From: G942493375 sp942493375
Lineage (GTDB): Bacteria; Armatimonadota; UBA5829
Assembly: GCA_942493375.1 (NCBI GenBank)
Contig: OW818698.1
Location: 5,456,001-5,520,000, forward strand
DNA length: 64,000 bases
Direction: 5' to 3'
Part shown: piece by piece, positions 58,782-64,000 of the stretch
Layout of the letters: the number at the start of each line of letters is the position of its first letter
Position numbering within the stretch: the stretch's first letter is position 1
The notes under the pieces: model-generated
What the model was told of the DNA's origin: nothing
Database searches by the model: none
Seen by the model: only the letters and a program-made list of their open reading frames with translations
Translations under genes and position numbers: made by a program

Positions 58782-59264
58782 TTGAAAGAACAGAAATCAG
58801 ACTTATATGATCTGAGAATGAGACCTCACCATATTATTGATATTATTTCTGATTATGGAAATAATGCCACATATGAACCAAACCCATACGGGCATTCTCT
58901 GCATCTTATTGCTCCAAGACTACTGGCAGATTTGGAGCTGAAAATTATGCTGGTGCTTGAGACAGATGACCTCTGCACAGGCTGTTGTCACATACTACCG
59001 GAAGGTAAATGTGATGATGTCCTGGCTCAGCTCAACCCATCTCCTTCAAAACAGGCATATAATGATGTCCTCGATTGCCGCATATTTGACCATCTGTCAC
59101 TAGACCAAACCTGTATCCTGACCACCCGCAGATATCTTGAATTGATAAATGAGAAAACCCCCGGCATAGAGTTAATCTGCACACACCCAAAAGAAGACCC
59201 TAACGAGCGTTTGGCAGGCCTGATAAATGGATTGATCAAACTTGGAATCCGCAGAACAGCTTAA
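58782..59264 (+). CDS. DUF1284-like protein
   Basis: 160 residues. LYDLRMRPHHIIDIISDYG at the start resembles the RxHH opening of DUF1284. DDLCTGCCHILPEGKC (about 70-85) supplies a Cys cluster (CxxCC with a distal Cys) that could hold a metal or iron-sulfur centre. The remainder is alpha/beta, ending LAGLINGLIKLGIRR. TTG 58782 follows AAAGGA by 8 nt; the longer TTG 58722 has no ribosome site. The SRPBCC gene before it ends 118 nt upstream, so joint expression is possible. Confidence 0.7.
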   Translation: MKEQKSDLYDLRMRPHHIIDIISDYGNNATYEPNPYGHSLHLIAPRLLADLELKIMLVLETDDLCTGCCHILPEGKCDDVLAQLNPSPSKQAYNDVLDCRIFDHLSLDQTCILTTRRYLELINEKTPGIELICTHPKEDPNERLAGLINGLIKLGIRRTA

Positions 59265-59414
59265 CCGGCTCTAGAGTTTCACTTGTCTAATAAGTTGCGC
59301 TCCGAAGCGCTTGCTAACATTGATTGAAGCTTATTAGTAAAAATATCTATAAATGGTCTGATCCCTCGCTAATCTCTCCATCACCGTGCAAAATCCTTCT
59401 GGAATGACTGGAAC

Positions 59415-59439
59415 TAACTGTTGCAAAAATTGGTATAAT
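59415..59439 (+). promoter_or_regulatory. shared 13-bp motif plus extended -10 before the second pseudopilin
   Basis: TAACTGTTGCAAA (59415-59427), identical to 48146-48158, is followed six nt later by TATAAT (59434-59439), preceded by TGG, which makes an extended -10 (TGnTATAAT). The start codon is 44 nt further on. Confidence 0.55.
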
Positions 59440-59482
59440 GTATCTGATGTTTTACATCTAATAAATTATATGGAGAATTTAG

Positions 59483-60184
59483 TTGAAAAAGAAATCTGGA
59501 TTCACACTTATTGAGTTGTTAGTTGTTATTGCAATAATAGCTATACTAGCAGCAATCCTGTTCCCCGTATTTGCAAAAGCCAGGGAAAAGGCCAGACAGA
59601 CAAATTGTATGAATAACTTGAAAAGTTTAGGCACTGCAATAATGATGTATTCACAGGACTATGATGAACTGTACCCGTTTGCCTATCTTGATACAACATA
59701 TCTGGCTGGTGGCACAGCTACAAACTGGTATGGCAATTTGCAGCCATATATCAAAAATACCCAGATCTATCTATGCCCCAGCGCTCCTACTCAGGATCCG
59801 TATATAGGCAACTATAGTTCAAACAGAGGATTAATGCCATATCACCACGCTGGAAATCAGGTTCCGGCAATCTCAACCGCTTCAGTATCTGCTCCAGCAG
59901 AGATATACGCCATATTTGATGGCAGTTATTTCTCATTAGCAAATACCGACCTTGCCCTGTGTGGAGCTTATCAAGCCTGGTTACCAGGAAGTGGACAAGT
60001 GAGCGGCATAGCCTGGCAGGGAGATGGTAACACTGCAAAACAAGCGGACTATAAAAATGGTCGCCACAGCGAAGGTGTAAACATGGCCTTTGCAGATGGA
60101 CACGTGAAATTCCTCAAATCCGCAGTAGTCTGGAACGCCAAAGATCTGGGGATTAAGAATCCTTTCAATCCTACGACCTGGTAG
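59483..60184 (+). CDS. Armatimonadota-type pseudopilin, second copy
   Basis: 233 residues, starting MKKKSG before FTLIELLVVIAIIAILAAI and the extension LFPVFAKAREKARQ, which matches the first copy at 48213. The body has YSQDYDELYPFAY, a Cys-containing LCPSAPTQDP and the closing GRHSEGVNMAFADGHVKFLK, so it is the same subfamily with about the same length. TTG 59483 follows GGAG by 8 nt. It stands alone, and its promoter region shares a 13-mer with the first pseudopilin at nearly the same distance. It is probably cleaved at the Gly-Phe bond. Confidence 0.93.
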   Translation: MKKKSGFTLIELLVVIAIIAILAAILFPVFAKAREKARQTNCMNNLKSLGTAIMMYSQDYDELYPFAYLDTTYLAGGTATNWYGNLQPYIKNTQIYLCPSAPTQDPYIGNYSSNRGLMPYHHAGNQVPAISTASVSAPAEIYAIFDGSYFSLANTDLALCGAYQAWLPGSGQVSGIAWQGDGNTAKQADYKNGRHSEGVNMAFADGHVKFLKSAVVWNAKDLGIKNPFNPTTW

Positions 60185-60198
60185 ATAGCATTTTTCCG

Positions 60199-60225
60199 AG
60201 AGACTGCCTTACTATGGCAGTCTCT
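60199..60225. terminator. terminator after the second pseudopilin
   Basis: AGAGACTGCC (60199-60208) pairs perfectly with GGCAGTCTCT (60216-60225), loop of 7 nt. The left flank is TTTTTCC, so the structure would also serve a transcript coming from the right. It ends the pseudopilin unit. Confidence 0.7.
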
Positions 60226-60433
60226 TGGGAAAGTAAAAAAGGCTCCGTCCCATTATCTCTTCATTATCTCCAGTGTCATCCAAAAAGTGTCTGTCCCGAT
60301 ATCCCCGCCGATATTTCCGTGCGATACCCTATAATTGACAATGGTCAATTACATAGCTATTCTTTTTACATAATATAACAAAGGTGCAGTATGGCCTGAT
60401 ACAAAACGGTTGTAGAATAGGGAGATACGGCAC

Positions 60434-61165
60434 ATGCCTGTGTATGAACCACAGAAAACTAGTTGGAAATGGTGGCAGATTCTAGCTGCTAGTTGTGGCG
60501 GGATCATTCTCATTTTAGCGTGCACTATAATCATTGGGTCTATCTACCTCACTAGACAGATCAGTAGGCATGTCTCCGGTATTATGTCGGGAACACCTCC
60601 CAAAAAGAATTCAACACCATATACAATTTCTTCAGGTAGTGGTTTCTCAGAGTGCTCCCTGATTCTACCATCTGGATTCAACAAACTTACCTATTACTAT
60701 TCCCTACCGAATCCATACGGAAAGTGGGGGGAAAGAAGTATCAAGATTACCGATAAATCCGGTAAGTCTCAGGAATGGCCTTTACCACAGTGTAAAATAA
60801 AGAATCTTAAGGTTGGTATCTATTGGTATGAGGCAAAAAACGGAGTAGGACCTTTCATACGTTTTTATGATCCAGGTGAGAGTGCGGTCCTGGACCTGAA
60901 AAAACGTGAAGTAGGCGGGCTTTTCAAGATCAAAAGCTCGTATGTCGTTGCTGATTATGCATATAATGATACCAGTTTCTACTGGTGCACAAGGATCACG
61001 GATTCTTCAGGAAATCTATCTATAACTGATGCCCATGGAAATCCAGCAAGGAATGTATCCTCCGTCATCAACTCCGCAAATAGCACTTACCTGGGCACAA
61101 TTGTTATATATGGAAATAAACTGGTCCTTATAAACAATCAAACCAGCACAGCTAAAGGCCATTAG
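60434..61165 (+). CDS. membrane-anchored hypothetical protein
   Basis: 243 residues. An N-terminal transmembrane helix (about 17-39, ILAASCGGIILILACTIIIGS) and a probably extracytoplasmic beta-rich domain with KWWQ/GKWGERSIKITDKSGKS, YWYEAKNGVGPFIRFYD and TRITDSSGNLSITDAHGNP. The repeated D-x-SG turns suggest an Ig-like or beta-sandwich fold. No family recognised. Start MPVYEP at ATG 60434 is supported by GGGAGATACGGCAC upstream (about 13 nt, a weak site). No gene partner is obvious. Confidence 0.6.
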   Translation: MPVYEPQKTSWKWWQILAASCGGIILILACTIIIGSIYLTRQISRHVSGIMSGTPPKKNSTPYTISSGSGFSECSLILPSGFNKLTYYYSLPNPYGKWGERSIKITDKSGKSQEWPLPQCKIKNLKVGIYWYEAKNGVGPFIRFYDPGESAVLDLKKREVGGLFKIKSSYVVADYAYNDTSFYWCTRITDSSGNLSITDAHGNPARNVSSVINSANSTYLGTIVIYGNKLVLINNQTSTAKGH

Positions 61166-61501
61166 CGTTACCAACGCAGACTCCAGCGAGTCCGGATTCG
61201 GCAGTTGTATTTCACTGAACTACTGAAAAAATGATGATGCTTTATCTGGGGGAATGGGACATTACCCGGGAACGCCAATCTCCGCATTGGCATTTCTATG
61301 ACCAATTGAGGTCTCGATGGTCTGGATCATCAATGATGCAGACCTGATTCCCTGGACATCCATGTCCATCAGCATACACAAACAGTTCTTATAACTGCTA
61401 TCGATTGGTGAAGGGGGGGATGGATGTCCGCGAGATTGTGCTAGGGTCATGGATCATCTGGGTAATCTAGAAACAGATTGTATTTCAACCGAGGTGATAT
61501 T
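61166..61501. other. 336-bp intergenic region with a small hairpin
   Basis: A GCCAAT/ATTGGC hairpin at 61274-61291 and a few short direct repeats (CATCCATGTCCATC). Small frames on both strands are not credible. The promoter of the TIR gene should lie here, but none is clear. Confidence 0.4.
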
Positions 61502-62974
61502 TTGTTATACGATGTATTCATATCTCATGCAAGCGAAGACAAGGACGAGTTCGTTCGTCCGCTTGCGGAGGCTTTACAACGAAATCGTATTAAGGTTTGG
61601 TATGACGAATTCAGCTTAACCGTCGGTGATAGCCTACGTAGGTCTATCGATATTGGTTTGGCAAAATCTACCTATGGCATAATAGTCCTCAGTAAGAACT
61701 TCATGAACAAGAACTGGTCACAATGGGAATTGGATGGATTGGTTCAACGACAAATTGGGGAATCGAGAAAAGTCTTGCTGCCGATCTGGCACAATGTGAC
61801 TCAGAACGAGGTAATGGAGTTTTCTCCGCCTCTTGCGGATAAACTTGCGATTTCAAGTGGAATTGGCTTGGACTGCGTTGTAGCCAAATTACTCAAGGTG
61901 CTGAGACCTGAAGGATCTACTTTAATAATCGCACGAGATGAATTGCTGGATCTCGGATATGAAGTGCCGGTTATCACCGATGACTGGTGGCTAGATATGG
62001 TTGAATTCTCCGCTTCCAATGATATGGAAGGCACATTTCAAGAGGCTATGGGCTGGGGATACTGGGGGTTTCCGCTTCCACCCAAGACTGAAAAGCCGTC
62101 TGACAGAGGTCATAGATTGGCGATGTCAGTGGCACAAAACTTCTGGCAGGAGAGGGCTGCTGATCTTCGAATCAGCCAGGTTACTCATCCAAATGAAGTA
62201 ATGGACTTTATACAATCTACACCCGCTATGGAGGATGTTTGTTGTGAGAATATAAATTATCTTATCGCATATGCTCCACAATTGACTATACGTGGTTTTG
62301 GGGGACCATTTGAAGATATCATTGAATCGGTATATCTACAGTCAGTATGTAAATGTGGGCAGAAACGCGAGAAGCATCTCAGTAATGGAACTGGCCTGAC
62401 AATAAATGGATTACCTCCGGCTTGCGGTGAAAACATAGCATTGCGACACCCCACTTTTGGAGACTATGGCGCTTCGTTTATTGCATGTGACTTTGTTCAA
62501 GGTGATATATTTGGTCCACCAGTAAAAGTATTTGCAGAGGTGGATTATGCTGCATGGTTGATATCAGATAAAAGCATATGGATGCCATCAGCAACGCGAC
62601 AGTATCTAATTGATGGTATTGGGGAATGGGGTGTATGGCCTTGGGTTGACAATAGAGTGCCAGACATTTATGACTTGGAACGATGCGAACCGTGGCCACA
62701 TATGGGCGATTTAGTGCATGCAATAATGGACTTCTGTGGGAGAAAAATAGTCGCGAACAATGTATTTACGGTGACTAGTAATCTATTAGATGATATCCAA
62801 TATCGTCTGGAATATTCACGTCGACTACTGGGTATTGATGACGACACGGAAGTATTAACTCGCCGATTTCTTGCGTCAGGTATTATCGAAAGGACATTAC
62901 TGGACCGCGAATCAAATGATATAAAGCAGTCTCCAGATCATATGCGACCTGTTGTGGTTCTACAAACTGAATAA
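61502..62974 (+). CDS. TIR-domain protein with unassigned C-terminal region
   Basis: 490 residues. The TIR domain (about 1-130) opens MLYDVFISHASEDKD (box 1), continues KVWYDEFSLTVGDSLRRSID (box 2) and has WSQWELDGL with Glu76, the usual catalytic Glu of NADase TIR domains. The C-terminal region (about 150-490) has no family I can name. It is rich in Trp and Asp, with CKCGQKREKHLS (about 285-296) as a possible metal site and acidic WPWVDNRVPD near 388. TTG 61502 follows GAGGTGA by 4 nt. TIR effectors often deplete NAD in antiviral or programmed death systems, but no partner gene (cyclase, sensor or Thoeris protein) lies nearby. Confidence 0.82.
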   Translation: MLYDVFISHASEDKDEFVRPLAEALQRNRIKVWYDEFSLTVGDSLRRSIDIGLAKSTYGIIVLSKNFMNKNWSQWELDGLVQRQIGESRKVLLPIWHNVTQNEVMEFSPPLADKLAISSGIGLDCVVAKLLKVLRPEGSTLIIARDELLDLGYEVPVITDDWWLDMVEFSASNDMEGTFQEAMGWGYWGFPLPPKTEKPSDRGHRLAMSVAQNFWQERAADLRISQVTHPNEVMDFIQSTPAMEDVCCENINYLIAYAPQLTIRGFGGPFEDIIESVYLQSVCKCGQKREKHLSNGTGLTINGLPPACGENIALRHPTFGDYGASFIACDFVQGDIFGPPVKVFAEVDYAAWLISDKSIWMPSATRQYLIDGIGEWGVWPWVDNRVPDIYDLERCEPWPHMGDLVHAIMDFCGRKIVANNVFTVTSNLLDDIQYRLEYSRRLLGIDDDTEVLTRRFLASGIIERTLLDRESNDIKQSPDHMRPVVVLQTE

Positions 62975-63318
62975 GTAAGAATAATGATGATCACTACGAC
63001 ATAAAAGGAATTATAAATACATTTTGAGACTCTTCACCTACATAGTAACCCACGACAGAGGCCTGGCTCCTATCAAAGGTATCAAAGAAGACACAGATAT
63101 CAAAGAGGTCAGGCACCATTTCGCTCCCAACCCGGAAAACTCGAAAACCACTGCTCGTGCAAGTCGTTTTTTGTGATATTCGTCTGGTTGTTTTCTTTCG
63201 GGAAGTCCTGAACGGATGACAACTTTAATTGGCAATTGAGGGGTATAATAATACTAGGTGAATATTTATCTATAAAGGTGTTTGCTGCCAGTAGCAGTTC
63301 GATGGAGAGTGCCTGAGG
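62975..63318. other. 344-bp region with possible gene remnant and REP-like repeat
   Basis: A plus-strand frame from TTG 63024 to a stop at 63171-63173 starts MRLFTYIVTHDRGLAP, then breaks into low-complexity repeats, with ATCAAAG three times. The start resembles the opening of nucleotide modification-associated (Nmad2-like) proteins, so it may be a broken remnant. TATAAT at 63244 lies 70 nt before the PIN gene. Confidence 0.3.
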
Positions 63319-63768
63319 ATGAAGCTCAGAATATATCTCGATACGTCTGTCATTAGCGCCTACTTTGATGACAGGGCCCTAGATAGAATGGCTGAAACCA
63401 GGATGTTCTGGTTGAGGTTGCCAGAGTTTCAGGTTTCGACCTCTGTGCTAGTCCATCAAGAGATTGTACAGACGATAGATTCAGTTAAGCGCCAGCAAAT
63501 GCTGGAGTTACTGAGTAAATCTCATCAAATGGATGTGACTCCTGAAGCGCACGATTTGGCGCAAGCGTATGTTGACCGAGGATTGTTTACATCAACAATG
63601 TATGCTGATGCTTTACATCTCGCTCTATCAGTACTTACGCGTCAGGATATCCTGGTATCGTGGAATTTCAAGCATTTAGTTAACAGGCGAAAGCGTGCAG
63701 AAGTGATTCGGGTGAACACCGTTCTAGACTTACCTGCGATAGAGATATTGTCACCACCGGAACTGTGA
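63319..63768 (+). CDS. PIN-domain (VapC-like) toxin
   Basis: 149 residues. LRIYLDTSVISAYFDD puts Asp8 in the first PIN motif, VHQEIVQ supplies the second acidic residue (Glu48), YADALHLALSV the third Asp and SWNFKHLVN the fourth position. This is the RNase metal cluster of VapC toxins. The small gene 63780 starts 11 nt downstream. VapB antitoxins usually lie upstream of the toxin, but the region upstream shows no candidate. ATG at 63319 follows GAGG by 4 nt. Confidence 0.88.
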   Translation: MKLRIYLDTSVISAYFDDRALDRMAETRMFWLRLPEFQVSTSVLVHQEIVQTIDSVKRQQMLELLSKSHQMDVTPEAHDLAQAYVDRGLFTSTMYADALHLALSVLTRQDILVSWNFKHLVNRRKRAEVIRVNTVLDLPAIEILSPPEL

Positions 63769-63779
63769 GGTATTGGGCA

Positions 63780-63977
63780 ATGAAGTATTTTGATTATGAA
63801 CAAACAGCCAACGAGGCAGGAATATCAGAGCTGGATTTGCAGTCGATAATCCAAGCAATGTGCAGTGAGTTTCCGGATGATGATATGATGAGGGAACTCC
63901 ATGTGCTAAGGGTGTGTATAGCAGTCAGGGATGGCAGAGTTGCATTAAATGATGTTCTAGACAGTCTGGCTGCATAG
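63780..63977 (+). CDS. small protein, candidate antitoxin of the PIN toxin
   Basis: 65 residues, acidic, helical: MKYFDYEQTANEAGISELDLQ, then IIQAMCSEFPDDDMMREL and VLNDVLDSLAA-like end. It lies just after the PIN gene in the same direction, and ATG 63780 has GAGG 9 nt upstream. The longer GTG 63765 overlaps the toxin stop and is less likely. No known DNA-binding motif is certain, so the antitoxin role is an inference from position and size. The window ends 23 bp later. Confidence 0.65.
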   Translation: MKYFDYEQTANEAGISELDLQSIIQAMCSEFPDDDMMRELHVLRVCIAVRDGRVALNDVLDSLAA

Positions 63978-64000
63978 CCTGTGATTAAATTGACAATTGA

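Noticed and set aside
61262..61450. 62-codon minus-strand frame before the TIR gene
   Set aside because: Low-complexity composition and no leader; reads as chance.

Overview
The window looks like a chromosomal contig from an environmental bacterium of the Armatimonadota, or a close relative. The best evidence is two short pseudopilin genes (48213-48926 and 59483-60184) whose N-termini combine the type IV prepilin motif with the extension ILFPVFAKAREKARQ, which I associate with that phylum. Other signs agree: many secreted or intracellular carbohydrate-active enzymes, frequent TTG starts, a TonB-dependent receptor (so an outer membrane) and heavily repeat-decorated intergenic spaces. There is no rRNA, tRNA, CRISPR array, transposase or phage gene that I can recognise.

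Layout. 1-2.5 kb: a Fic-domain protein, an SDR oxidoreductase and a membrane-anchored C39-type peptidase on the minus strand. A convergent partial ORF at the left edge carries the Fic-inhibition motif. 2.7-14.6 kb: glycan utilisation, with a URO-D family protein, two tandem sialate O-acetylesterase-like proteins, a GH78 alpha-L-rhamnosidase, an unknown CxxCxxC protein, a BNR/sialidase-type propeller and a GH36 alpha-galactosidase. 15-25 kb: a plus-strand cluster with two DegT/StrS aminotransferases, a sugar isomerase-like TIM barrel, a PocR/YesM-type sensor kinase with an AraC-type response regulator, a cyclase-family hydrolase, an AAC(3)-like acyltransferase fused to an isomerase-like domain, a creatininase-family amidohydrolase and a Gfo/Idh/MocA dehydrogenase. 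Together they could oxidise, transaminate and acylate a sugar or cyclitol under two-component control. 25.8-34.5 kb: two chemoreceptors flanking a CheW. The first carries twelve exact 273-bp in-frame repeats that give an array of about 29 HAMP domains; the second matches it with the array removed.

34.6-46.3 kb: more carbohydrate genes (GDSL esterase, three propeller or TIM-barrel secreted or cytoplasmic glycosidase-like proteins), a cysteine synthase and small unknowns. 46.6-49 kb: a membrane-anchored unknown and a pseudopilin. 49.4-56 kb: a tight four-gene signalling cassette of TonB-dependent receptor, YfiR-like periplasmic protein, CHASE8-type hybrid histidine kinase and HD-GYP response regulator, which should convert an envelope signal into c-di-GMP hydrolysis. 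56.3-64 kb: an apiosidase-like (DUF4038/DUF5060) glycosidase, SRPBCC and DUF1284 proteins, a second pseudopilin, a membrane unknown, a TIR-domain protein with an unassigned C-terminus, and a PIN toxin with a small downstream partner.

Starts were often moved from the longest ORF to the codon with the best ribosome binding site. Function calls rest on motif recognition by eye; no database search was possible.
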